A stretch of DNA of 59,439 nt, taken from a virus. Under the pieces are notes generated by a model that saw only the letters and a program-made list of their open reading frames with translations, ran no database searches and was not told the origin of the DNA. How positions within the stretch are numbered: position 1 is the first letter of the stretch; each line of letters begins with the position of its first letter. Made by a program: the position numbers and the translations under genes. Location: IMG/VR virus record IMGVR_UViG_3300037459_000125, positions 1-59,439 of that record. One strand, given 5' to 3'. Below, one piece after another: positions 30,660 to 39,562 of the stretch.

Positions 30660-30687
30660 GTCCCCCTCGGGACTGGCCTTCGGGCTG
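30660..30687 (+). promoter_or_regulatory. Double-hairpin leader, copy A
   Basis: Hairpin 1 is GTCCC/GGGAC (30660-30673) and hairpin 2 is TGGCC-TTCG-GGCTG (30674-30687) with a TTCG tetraloop. It lies directly between a terminator and the ribosome site of the 30699 gene. The same set-up with compensating changes occurs at 32559-32591. Confidence 0.65.
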
Positions 30688-30698
30688 AAGGAGAGGTA

Positions 30699-31193
30699 AT
30701 GGCATCTAGAGATTTCATGCCGTTTAGAACCCTAGACGGCTCGCAAGAACAGAGAGTTTCTCGTGGTGTCACCAGCAGCGAGACATTTCTGGTTGGTGAA
30801 CCCATAGCCCAGCAATCTGGGGGGCGGGCAGCGATAGCTACCACTGATCCTTCTACCGTAGTGGGTATTGCTGCTCACCGAAGTACCGACGTAAATGGGA
30901 CTTCCCTCGCAGGGGACACCCAGATTACCCTGTACGGTGTCGGCAGAAACCAACTCTACAAAACTAGGAATTTCTCCACCAGTGGAACGGGAACCTCAGC
31001 GACTCCGGCAGTGACTAGAATCGGAGACTTCGCGGGTCTGATCCTCAACGGCTCTGACTGGTACGTGGACACTGGGGCGAACAACAAGATCTGTGAGATC
31101 GTAGGTTTACGGGACAGGAATGGGCGTGATATTAGCGACCCCAGTCATGTGGTCGAAACCATTGTCTTTACCATCTTCCGGTTCATCCTCTAG
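30699..31193 (+). CDS. Virion-module protein, 164 aa
   Basis: ATG 30699 has AAGGAGAGG upstream; the longer ORF to 30657 would run through the leader. Beta-rich, with similarities in layout to the 29042 protein, so a head-surface or decoration role is possible. Not firmly recognised. Confidence 0.55.
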   Translation: MASRDFMPFRTLDGSQEQRVSRGVTSSETFLVGEPIAQQSGGRAAIATTDPSTVVGIAAHRSTDVNGTSLAGDTQITLYGVGRNQLYKTRNFSTSGTGTSATPAVTRIGDFAGLILNGSDWYVDTGANNKICEIVGLRDRNGRDISDPSHVVETIVFTIFRFIL

Positions 31194-31202
31194 GAGATTT
31201 AG

Positions 31203-32528
31203 ATGAAACGATTCGGATTTCTAGCAACTCTTCTTCTCCTACTCCCGACAGTTGCCGGGGCTCAGGGAAACACCAACACCCTTCCTCCGGCTTGCACAGC
31301 CGCCACCTTGTTGACCACCTGTGTTCCTCAGGTCCAAGGGACCATAGCTCGGGTAACGGATGCGGCCTCCGCAACGGTCTGTACAGGCGGCAGCACTGTA
31401 ACAGTAACTTGTCAGTTTGACGGGACTACTTGGGGCCCAATGGCTAACACCTCTGCTACGGGTGGTGTTTGGACCGGTGCCAACGGCGAGACAATCGACA
31501 ATGCTACCGATGATACTATTGCTTTAACCAATAGTGATACCACTAGCACAATCGCAATTACCTTCCATGACTTTGGAGATACCGACGACGATGATATGGC
31601 CCACGGCAGTATTACTGTCAACTGTACTGACGTTGGTACCGGAGCCGAGAATTGTGACGTGGTATTTCGTGGTGTTGACGGTGGTGTAGAGACAACATTT
31701 TTGACCTTTGACGGCAGTGCCGCGAACGCCAATACCAGATTCGTGGGGCTTAGTGGTGGGATCGGGGCCGACGAAATTGCAAATGACATTGTAGACGGCA
31801 CCGAACTGGCAGACACCATCGTTCTGGATGCCACCTTGGGGATCACCTCCGGGGCTGCCGAAGGCATCGCTATGACCCATGCGATGACCAACGACACCGC
31901 CGAGGTTGCCTTCAACCTAGCCATTACCGCGTCGGACACCAGTCCGTCTACCACAGGTCAGTATGGTTTGTATATCGACAACGTAGCCAGCACTGAGGGA
32001 TTGGACGCCGCCATCGTCATCGACAACAGTGATGCCGACGACGCGGTGATTGCCGGTATCCTCTTCGTAGATGCGGGGGGTGGGTTTACCAACGCGATTG
32101 ACACGGCAGGCGGCAATATCACCACGGGTGCGGCACACATCACTGCTCAGATGCCCGTTGTCTCGCTCGCCAGTGGCGCGCTAACACTCAATACGATCCA
32201 TCTGGCTACGGCTGGTGGGGCCGACTACGACATCCCAGATAGTGCTTGCGATGCCGCCGCAGACCTCGGCAACTGGGTCACGGTGGTCTTGGAGGACGCT
32301 TCGGTAGTCGTCTCGATCACCTCGGACGATGCCAGCAACATCTTCACCGTTCCCGGCCTCGGTGCCCTCACCGCTGGTAACGAACTCGACTCTGTGTCCC
32401 ACACGGTGACAGAAGGACAGAGCATCACGCTGACGTGCTTGACGGCCGAGAACTGGTATTTCACTGGCGGCGTCTCGATGCACACCGATGCGACGATAGC
32501 ATGGGCGGACGGCGGTACAGCAGATTGA
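31203..32528 (+). CDS. Secreted-type fibre-like virion protein with signal peptide, 441 aa
   Basis: MKRFGFLATLLLLLPTVAGA is a complete signal peptide (basic start, hydrophobic core, A-x-A site at about residue 20). The body is repetitive, Thr/Asp/Gly-rich and beta-rich, with a fibre-type segment ARVTDAASATVC...CQFDGTTWGP and a C-terminal part seen in phage fibres. Several Cys are present. Function unknown; probably a fibre or appendage. Confidence 0.65.
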   Translation: MKRFGFLATLLLLLPTVAGAQGNTNTLPPACTAATLLTTCVPQVQGTIARVTDAASATVCTGGSTVTVTCQFDGTTWGPMANTSATGGVWTGANGETIDNATDDTIALTNSDTTSTIAITFHDFGDTDDDDMAHGSITVNCTDVGTGAENCDVVFRGVDGGVETTFLTFDGSAANANTRFVGLSGGIGADEIANDIVDGTELADTIVLDATLGITSGAAEGIAMTHAMTNDTAEVAFNLAITASDTSPSTTGQYGLYIDNVASTEGLDAAIVIDNSDADDAVIAGILFVDAGGGFTNAIDTAGGNITTGAAHITAQMPVVSLASGALTLNTIHLATAGGADYDIPDSACDAAADLGNWVTVVLEDASVVVSITSDDASNIFTVPGLGALTAGNELDSVSHTVTEGQSITLTCLTAENWYFTGGVSMHTDATIAWADGGTAD

Positions 32529-32536
32529 TCTAACTA

Positions 32537-32557
32537 GGACCACTCCGGTCCACTTTT
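32537..32557 (+). terminator. Terminator-like hairpin
   Basis: GGACC and GGTCC arms with a five-base loop, followed by ACTTTT. Weaker than the one at 30628 but in the same position relative to the double-hairpin leader. Confidence 0.55.
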
Positions 32558-32558
32558 G

Positions 32559-32591
32559 GTTCCCCCAGTGGGAACTGGCCCTTCGGGGCTG
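32559..32591 (+). promoter_or_regulatory. Double-hairpin leader, copy B
   Basis: Hairpin 1 is GTTCCC/GGGAAC (32559-32575) and hairpin 2 is TGGCCC-TTCG-GGGCTG (32576-32591). Compared with copy A each stem is one pair longer, with matched changes on both arms. The gene start follows 14 bases later. Confidence 0.65.
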
Positions 32592-32604
32592 AAAGGAAAA
32601 CAGA

Positions 32605-33519
32605 ATGAGTTATCAAAGTAGAAACGGTAAGACTGGGGCCCGAGGCTCCCATTGGCAAAACCCACTACTCGTTAGTGGCGGGCCGTTGGACGACTGTGCC
32701 CGTGGTATAATTGATGGAGTCGATGGTGTCTACAAGATCTGGTATGAGGACTTCGATGAAGTTCTTCTCGACAATCAGTTTGAAACTGTGGGCTGGACGG
32801 TTACAGACAAGAACACAGCCACAAACCCCAGTAATGTAGTCCTTGGCGCAGACCGGGCATTCTTCCTGAACCCCGGCACTAAGGCTGACTCGGGGACTGA
32901 GCTTCAATTCAACATCCCAGGCACCGCAGCCAGCACCAGCAATATGCACAAGGTCTGCCCAGAGATCGTGGACACCGCCACCCTATTTGATGGTCAGGAG
33001 ATCTTCTTCCAGACCCGGATCGGTAGTGTCTCAGACTCAGCAACCGACAACGACTCCAAGTACATCCTTGGATTCTTTGTGAACAACACAGATCTGATAG
33101 ACGATGCTACAGGTGTCCCTGGTGTACCTGCTGGCGGAGGTTTCGGCTTTTTCAAATCTGAGTTGGGCGTGGTGACCGCAGTTTCAACTGAGGCAGCCAT
33201 TACCGCAGTAGGAACTGCGCTAGTCCCGGCTGTGAGTGAGTTGGCTATGACGGTAACTGTCCCCAACTGGCACACCTATGCAGCCAGATGTCGGATCATC
33301 GACGCCAGTGCTGGAACCGGTTTTACCGACTTTTGGTACGATGGTATCCACAGGCTGCGTCTAGCTACAGTCCCTCACGATGCTACCGATACCTGCTCCT
33401 TCACCATCGGTCTACTCAACGGGCCCTCTCAGATTGCCGATATGCACATCGACTACATCCTGACCGGGATCACCAGACCAGGACTCACTTGGCCCTACAC
33501 TGACGGCACCATCTACTAA
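32605..33519 (+). CDS. Concanavalin/laminin-G-like virion protein, 304 aa
   Basis: The order YEDFDEVLLDNQ...WTVTDKN...FLNPGTKADSGTELQF...QEIFFQTRIGSVSDS...FKSELGV resembles a virion protein found next to capsid genes in other phages (jelly-roll, lectin-like; from memory). No signal peptide. Probably exposed on the particle. Confidence 0.6.
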   Translation: MSYQSRNGKTGARGSHWQNPLLVSGGPLDDCARGIIDGVDGVYKIWYEDFDEVLLDNQFETVGWTVTDKNTATNPSNVVLGADRAFFLNPGTKADSGTELQFNIPGTAASTSNMHKVCPEIVDTATLFDGQEIFFQTRIGSVSDSATDNDSKYILGFFVNNTDLIDDATGVPGVPAGGGFGFFKSELGVVTAVSTEAAITAVGTALVPAVSELAMTVTVPNWHTYAARCRIIDASAGTGFTDFWYDGIHRLRLATVPHDATDTCSFTIGLLNGPSQIADMHIDYILTGITRPGLTWPYTDGTIY

Positions 33520-33529
33520 GGGGCCGGCG

Positions 33530-34405
33530 ATGAAACGGCTCCTAACTTTGGGGGCTCTCTTCGGGGGGCTCCTCTTCCCCACGGTCTCTGGGTCTGAGGA
33601 CGTGTTCTCGGTGGCTGCCCATTCCTATGGGGCAGCTAAGTTCACAGCGGACATCTACGGGCACAACGGTCTTGTAGAAAATGCCGAAGAGTCTATTTGG
33701 GACGGCGAAGATGCGATAAGCGCGGGCACTGGACCAGTCCGGTGCTTCTCCAACATGAACACTGGGACTGTACCGACGGCTGCGGCTATCTTCATATCCA
33801 GCGATGATGAGGCCGATGCTGGAGAGGAAATCACGGTGGATGCTCTGGATGTCAACTGGAATCCAGTAACTATCGTCCAGGCTTTGGGTGTCGCGGCAGC
33901 CAGTGGCACCGTTAATGCCCAAATCGGCACAGCGGACCTAATGCGAATCAACCGGGCCTATGTTGCCGGTAGGACGGCTGTCGTCGGAAATATCTATCTT
34001 CACTTGGATGATACGATTGGGACCGATGGCCTTCCAGATACTATTCTGACAGATTTGGTGGCCCACATCACTATCGGCAACAACGAAACCCAGATGGCCT
34101 GCTACTCAGTCCCCAACGACTACACCGCGTTCGTGACTCATATATGTACGGACAATGACACTATTACTGGGTCTGGTACTGTAGACTTCAGACTCCGGGC
34201 CAGTGTCGATGGTCAAATATCCCGAGTTCGATGGGGGCCCCATGTTGTAGCGGACGCCGCTGGAGACTGCCGAAACTTCACCCAGCCCCTGAGTTTCGGT
34301 GAAATGACAGACATTGATATTACTGGGCTGAGTACAGGGGACAGCGCCTCGGCCAATATAGGTTTGGTTCTCGTCAAAAACGGTAGGTCCCTAACTGGCC
34401 CTTGA
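33530..34405 (+). CDS. Virion protein with signal peptide, 291 aa
   Basis: MKRLLTLGALFGGLLFPTVSG is a signal-like N-terminus. The body (DIYGHNGLVENAEES..., PTAAAIFISSDDEADAG, DALDVNWNPVT, MRINRAYVAGRT, TIGNNETQMACYSVP, DFRLRASVDGQ) resembles a virion protein of podoviruses that normally lacks a signal. This is the clearest case of a virion protein with an export signal in this genome. Confidence 0.65.
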   Translation: MKRLLTLGALFGGLLFPTVSGSEDVFSVAAHSYGAAKFTADIYGHNGLVENAEESIWDGEDAISAGTGPVRCFSNMNTGTVPTAAAIFISSDDEADAGEEITVDALDVNWNPVTIVQALGVAAASGTVNAQIGTADLMRINRAYVAGRTAVVGNIYLHLDDTIGTDGLPDTILTDLVAHITIGNNETQMACYSVPNDYTAFVTHICTDNDTITGSGTVDFRLRASVDGQISRVRWGPHVVADAAGDCRNFTQPLSFGEMTDIDITGLSTGDSASANIGLVLVKNGRSLTGP

Positions 34406-34414
34406 GGTAGTAGC

Positions 34415-34978
34415 ATGAAACGGCTTTGTTTTATCGTGGGGCTGATCGGGGCCCTCCTATTCCCTACCCTATCCTTGGCCAAAGAAGTGAAGACCGACCA
34501 TACTCCGTGTGAAGAGATGGACACCGACGCTGCGGTTCCTCTGTGGACCAAGGGTCAGTGGATCGCAACAGCCTGTATCCTCTTGTGTGATGGGTATGCG
34601 GCTGCCGACACCGGAGCGGGCTGCGTAGAGTGGGACTTCAACGACTTCCCCGGTATGCCCGACATGATTATCCTAGAGTACGAACAGGAGTCTGATGATG
34701 ATTGTGGGGCCAACGTACCTCAGTTCACTATCGCCACCGGTCCGATGTCCAACGGGACTCTGACCAGCCAGACCAACGCCAGCTACGTTGGGGACCCCAC
34801 CTATGAAATTGGTTCCTCGGCGGTGGTCATAGACGAAACCAACCCACGGGTAACTATCCTAACCGAGACTGCCCCACTAGACCGGTATATATTCGTCACC
34901 CAAACCGGCACGGACACCAACTGCACCGATATCGACATACGGATGTTCTTCTACAGCCGTAAGACGAACATCTACTAG
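34415..34978 (+). CDS. Cysteine-containing protein with signal peptide, 187 aa
   Basis: MKRLCFIVGLIGALLFPTLSLA has a clear hydrophobic core and an LSLA cleavage site. The mature part has eight Cys, an even number consistent with disulfides. It resembles the preceding gene in the start (MKRL...LLFPT) and in overall beta character. Unknown role in the virion module. Confidence 0.6.
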   Translation: MKRLCFIVGLIGALLFPTLSLAKEVKTDHTPCEEMDTDAAVPLWTKGQWIATACILLCDGYAAADTGAGCVEWDFNDFPGMPDMIILEYEQESDDDCGANVPQFTIATGPMSNGTLTSQTNASYVGDPTYEIGSSAVVIDETNPRVTILTETAPLDRYIFVTQTGTDTNCTDIDIRMFFYSRKTNIY

Positions 34979-34993
34979 GACTGAGGTGATTAG

Positions 34994-37684
34994 ATGAAGC
35001 TCCGGGCTTTACTGGCCTCCGTCCTCCTACTCTTCCCTAGTGTAGCTCTGGGTACTCAGATCGTCGGTGGAGCTGTACCTGCTGGTGGTGGCATAGTTTC
35101 CTTCCTCCAAGGCAGCCTCCCCTCCCTAGGCAGCGCTGACACCGGCTACCTCGCCTTCGTTACCGATGGGGCTGATGACTCAGACTGTGGGCCAAGCGGG
35201 ACTGGTTCAATCCTAGTCTTCTGTATGTGGAACGGCACAGCTTGGGAGGCCACAGGTGACTCAGGCTCGGGCAGCGGGGACAACTTAACAGTAGACGGCA
35301 GTGGGTTAGCTGATGGGAACTTGGCAGACAGCACTCAGCTTAACGTCACCGCCGACGGCAGTTCTCCCTCCCAGATCACCTTCAATATCATCGCCAACAC
35401 CATCGACGAGGATGAGATAGACACGGACTCTATCTTCAAGGACGAGTTGGCGACCGTAGGCGACTTCAACATTGGTGAAACGGTCCACGTAGACGACTCG
35501 GACGCTACTAAGTTCTTCGCCCGGTCCGCAACGCAGCACCTCGCTTTGGTGGGAGCCGCCGAAAAGGGGGCCAACACCTTTACCGGAACCCAAGACGCCG
35601 CTAGTTGGTCTATTACCACAGCGGGAGTCGCCACTTTCATCTCCCTAGACGACAACGACGGCAGCCCTCTGTGGGGGATCAATACCTCAGGCCACATCAC
35701 AGGGGTCCGGTTCGCGGGGCTCGAAGATGAGAACCTAGTCGGTAAGACCTCTGCCGAGGACATCAGTGGTATTTGGAACTTCGGTACCGCCGACGGCCTT
35801 GAGATCCCCAACGGACCAGTGTCCGAACTCACTGGCTCCCCCACCGTCGGTAGTCTTTTCCAAGTTGACGACGGAGCCAACGCCACTGACTGTGCCACAG
35901 GCAGCTCAACCACTGATGTTCTCTGTCTCTACAATGGCTCCGGATGGGCAGCCGTAGCCGCGGGTGGCACCACAGCCTGGGACTCCGTCGGCGACCCCTC
36001 CGGGGACGGGTCCGTCGCTATGGCAGAGCTGGATCAGGACCTCGCTTGGGACACCGGGAACAGCACGGCTGCGGTCTTCGACGGCCTCACCCTTAGTCTT
36101 GACTATGATCCTACTTCCACAGACTCCGGAGCCCAGCATGTTCTAAGGGTTGTTCAAATAAACAGCGGTGCGGATGTTACAGGTCAGCCTGAAGCTCTTA
36201 TTCTTCTCGAAAATCTAGATACTGATTCAGACGATGCTGTAGCCGCCGCTCTATTGATCCGAGGGACTACTGCTGTTCCCATTGCTATTGATCTTTCGGA
36301 CGCCGAGATTGTTACCGCCATCGACATCGGAGCCAACGATATTGTCTTCTCCAGTGGTACCCTTAGTTCCACAGACCTAGAGATCCTGGACGACGGCTCC
36401 ATCGCCTCCAGTGAGATCACCGACAATACTATCACTGCCGCAGATATCGCGGCCACCGTTACGATGGCGGACGAGGACTTTCTGGACTTCAGCGCGGCCC
36501 TGATCGACGCGGCCTCGGAGGGGATCTACCTACCCCGGCAGAACGCCGATAGTTGTGCTGCCTCGGTTGGGGAAGGTCAGATCTGTTGGGATGACAGCAA
36601 CGACAACCTTTGGATAGGTGACGGAACCGCGGCCCAGCAGATGAACCTCTCCGGTATCGGGGCCTTCAGTGACAGCTCGGACCCCGCTATCCTCAACACC
36701 ACCACCAAGGATGTAGTTGTAGGCGCAGCGCAGATCAACACAGCCAAACTAACGGTGGACGGGGATGCCGATCAGGTCCAGTTCACAGTCCAAGGTCACT
36801 CCACTCAGTCATTAGTTACTGAATTCATCGTCCACGAGACCAGTGGTGGGACTGAGTTGTACTCTCTGGATACCAGTGGAGACCTTGAGGTCCAGTCCAT
36901 TCAAGACATCGACGGGCCGGGGACTCTCTGGCAGATTGACATTAACGGCGCAGCGACATTTGTATCAGTCACCACTGGGACCAGCCTAACTCCCTCCATA
37001 GTCTTCAACGACTCCAGCTCGGGCTCGGAAGCCACCGACGCCAGTATCTTCGTAGATGCCACTGATGCTGTAGGAGGTCAAGAGGACGTAGACATGACCT
37101 TCCGGGTTCAGGTCAACTCCACCCTCACCGACCGGATCTTCATCAACGCCGACGGCCACACAGAGATCCAGAACTCCAATCTCCGACTTGCCGATAGTCT
37201 CTACATTCTCGAACAGGCCGATGCGGACGGGGACGTATCCACCTACGGACAGCTTTGGGTGGACAACACTACTCCCCAACTCCTGAAGTTCACAACTGAG
37301 GCGGGAGTAGACACCACCCTCGGAGTCGCGGCCACCGTCGCGGGCACCACCTTCGAGGAGTGCTTCGTGGTGTACGCCCCAACGGCAGAGATCCAAGCCA
37401 CCGACGACATCCAAAGTGTCTGGCGCGCTGCCGCAGCCCTCACCATAACGGAGGTATTCTGCGAGACCGATACCGGAACCGTAACGATGGACATTCAGGT
37501 AGACAGCGGGAGTACCTTAGATGTTATGGGTACCGATCTCGTCTGCGACGTAAGTCCCGGAGAAAACGACAGTACCAGTCTCACAGGTAGTATGGCCGAT
37601 GGTGACCGTCTTGACTTCCTCATCTTCGCGGTAGCCTCCAACCCCAAACGTCTAACCTTGTGTATTGAATATGACTTTGACTGA
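34994..37684 (+). CDS. Large fibre-like protein with signal peptide, 896 aa
   Basis: MKLRALLASVLLLFPSVALG is the signal. The body is a long repetitive beta structure with many Asp/Thr/Gly turns. It carries fibre segments such as GYLAFVTDGADDSDC...MWNGTAWEA and, near residue 530, GQICWDDSNDNLWIGDG. The C-terminal 110 residues with paired Cys look like a globular tip. Likely a main tail or head fibre. Confidence 0.65.
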   Translation: MKLRALLASVLLLFPSVALGTQIVGGAVPAGGGIVSFLQGSLPSLGSADTGYLAFVTDGADDSDCGPSGTGSILVFCMWNGTAWEATGDSGSGSGDNLTVDGSGLADGNLADSTQLNVTADGSSPSQITFNIIANTIDEDEIDTDSIFKDELATVGDFNIGETVHVDDSDATKFFARSATQHLALVGAAEKGANTFTGTQDAASWSITTAGVATFISLDDNDGSPLWGINTSGHITGVRFAGLEDENLVGKTSAEDISGIWNFGTADGLEIPNGPVSELTGSPTVGSLFQVDDGANATDCATGSSTTDVLCLYNGSGWAAVAAGGTTAWDSVGDPSGDGSVAMAELDQDLAWDTGNSTAAVFDGLTLSLDYDPTSTDSGAQHVLRVVQINSGADVTGQPEALILLENLDTDSDDAVAAALLIRGTTAVPIAIDLSDAEIVTAIDIGANDIVFSSGTLSSTDLEILDDGSIASSEITDNTITAADIAATVTMADEDFLDFSAALIDAASEGIYLPRQNADSCAASVGEGQICWDDSNDNLWIGDGTAAQQMNLSGIGAFSDSSDPAILNTTTKDVVVGAAQINTAKLTVDGDADQVQFTVQGHSTQSLVTEFIVHETSGGTELYSLDTSGDLEVQSIQDIDGPGTLWQIDINGAATFVSVTTGTSLTPSIVFNDSSSGSEATDASIFVDATDAVGGQEDVDMTFRVQVNSTLTDRIFINADGHTEIQNSNLRLADSLYILEQADADGDVSTYGQLWVDNTTPQLLKFTTEAGVDTTLGVAATVAGTTFEECFVVYAPTAEIQATDDIQSVWRAAAALTITEVFCETDTGTVTMDIQVDSGSTLDVMGTDLVCDVSPGENDSTSLTGSMADGDRLDFLIFAVASNPKRLTLCIEYDFD

Positions 37685-38447
37685 TCGGGGAAAACTACTC
37701 GGACTCCTTGGTCTACTCTGTCTCCTTTCCTCCCCCACCGGGGCTGGGATCATCTACAAGGAGAGTGCCGGTGGCGGAGGTGGTGGCGGAACGATCTTTA
37801 GCGAGAACTGTTCGAGCCTGTCTGAGTGGACGGCTGCTAGTAGCGGGTCGGCCAGTGTGGACGTGGTCGCAAACCAGTGCCTTGGCAACCTCGCAGCCAA
37901 CTTCGAGGATGCGGCCATACTCCAAGGCCCGCTCGACAGTACCAGTGAGTTCTGCTCAATGAAGGTCATCACGATTAACACGGCCGATTCCAACAAGGTC
38001 GGTTGTATATTCAGAGCACCTGCCACTCCAGGCGTTCATTACTCAGCATTCTTCAACAACGGCAACGGTTCGTATTTGATAGAAAACCAGACCGCCGGAC
38101 ACGACTTTGTGGACGGGGTACTCGGGGGCACGAACTGTGGCTGCTCTGCATATGTGGACATCGGCAACAACGACTACATAGGCATTACGTTGTCCGGCAC
38201 GGGTTCATCAACGACGGTGAACTGGTGGGACTTTGGTAGCTCTGCCCCGTCTGACCTCGAAGACCCCGGCACTTGGGGTGATGCCCACACGGTCACTTGT
38301 ACCTGTTCCACGAGCGAGATCGCAACCGTGGTCACAGCAGAAAACTTCACCCTGATTGACGTAGCCGGGGACTGTGGACCTGAGATGACGGGCCTTGCAG
38401 CTAGTGAAATCACCATCGACGACTTCGCCTGTGGGGACACACCTTGA
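37671..38447 (+). CDS. Protein with signal peptide, 258 aa
   Basis: ATG 37671 lies inside the end of the previous gene. The signal is MTLTDRGKLLGLLGLLCLLSSPTGAG. The body reads like a lectin or jelly-roll domain (IFSENCSSLSEWTAASSGSA, then CSMKVITINT...CIFRAP). Seven or more Cys. Coupled to the next gene by TTGA. Confidence 0.55.
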   Translation: MTLTDRGKLLGLLGLLCLLSSPTGAGIIYKESAGGGGGGGTIFSENCSSLSEWTAASSGSASVDVVANQCLGNLAANFEDAAILQGPLDSTSEFCSMKVITINTADSNKVGCIFRAPATPGVHYSAFFNNGNGSYLIENQTAGHDFVDGVLGGTNCGCSAYVDIGNNDYIGITLSGTGSSTTVNWWDFGSSAPSDLEDPGTWGDAHTVTCTCSTSEIATVVTAENFTLIDVAGDCGPEMTGLAASEITIDDFACGDTP

Positions 38448-39562
38448 AGTGGATACTGCTCTTCCTACTTCTGTTTGCTTCGCCCGCCTGGGCCACCGGT
38501 AACGACACCGAGGAACTATGTGATAGCCCCGGAAGTGGAGTTACCTGTCACTGTAGTGAGCCACTGACCGTAAATGATGGATTTCAGGATAACGTATACA
38601 ATCCGTCTGGTTCTACCACAAAGCCGTGTATACCCGGTGGTAATCCACTTCAGCCCTCATCAGGTTCAACGCTTACTTTTGTTCTAGGGTCCGCTGTTAC
38701 ACCTAGTAGCGGCCTGGAGGAACTAACGGTTGGCGGGGATGGCTATGTAGCAAAAATCGCAAGTGGCAGTGCGTGGACGCTTCGACAAACCAAGGTGACG
38801 TTCACCAACAATACATGGTGCTATAGATACTATGCGCTCTACGATCCCCTATTTGAATGCAACGGAAACTGTAACTTCAAGTGGCCAAGACAGTCTGACA
38901 CCAACTTTTTAGCCACAAACGCCGGGATGCAATCATCGGTCGGAACGTCGGTTGACGCCGGTACTCATGTGAAGTTCAATTTGGGCCAAGATCATGTTCT
39001 GACGAATGAGCAGTGCCAGAACTCCCCTGATTCGGGTTGTAGCTCCCAAGCCAAACTTATTAGACGTGGTGATAGTGTTTCGTTTGAGGATATGCAGACT
39101 GGCTGGTCGAGAATGGAAATTTGCTACGACCACAATCTAACCGCGGCGCAGGTCACGGGATCAAGTGGCCTAAACGCTCTCTATGGATCATCCCTAACAC
39201 GGCCCGGCGACAACTACCTGTATATGCGTGTGAGAATCACGATGGTAACGGGGCCCAACATAGGCGACGTACAGAGTTACGGTCCCGGTCGCTTAAATCT
39301 TGTTCAAACCGTCATTGATACAGGCCGCGCCGATAGAGCCACGATCTTCTCCAGTGGTGTGGGAAGTCCGGGGTTTACCCACACTCGTTCTGTGGTTTGG
39401 CTTGGCTACATGATGACTACCGAAAAGTCCCCCGCTGACCCAGCCTACTGGATCGGGGGGGCCGCAGAGATCGAAGGCGGCACTCCGGTAGTCCCCTCCC
39501 CCACCGAATCCGAGGGTGTGAACTTCGGCTCCGGAGTCAACTTGACAATGGTCATGCCTTGA
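38444..39562 (+). CDS. Cysteine-rich protein with signal peptide, 372 aa
   Basis: TTG start; MKWILLFLLLFASPAWA is a textbook signal peptide. The mature protein has about ten Cys (CDSPGSGVTCHCSEPL...CIPGG, CYRYYAL...CNGNCNF), a pattern of exported, oxidised proteins. The next gene has the same FASPAWA cleavage region, so the signals are related. Function unknown. Confidence 0.6.
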   Translation: MKWILLFLLLFASPAWATGNDTEELCDSPGSGVTCHCSEPLTVNDGFQDNVYNPSGSTTKPCIPGGNPLQPSSGSTLTFVLGSAVTPSSGLEELTVGGDGYVAKIASGSAWTLRQTKVTFTNNTWCYRYYALYDPLFECNGNCNFKWPRQSDTNFLATNAGMQSSVGTSVDAGTHVKFNLGQDHVLTNEQCQNSPDSGCSSQAKLIRRGDSVSFEDMQTGWSRMEICYDHNLTAAQVTGSSGLNALYGSSLTRPGDNYLYMRVRITMVTGPNIGDVQSYGPGRLNLVQTVIDTGRADRATIFSSGVGSPGFTHTRSVVWLGYMMTTEKSPADPAYWIGGAAEIEGGTPVVPSPTESEGVNFGSGVNLTMVMP

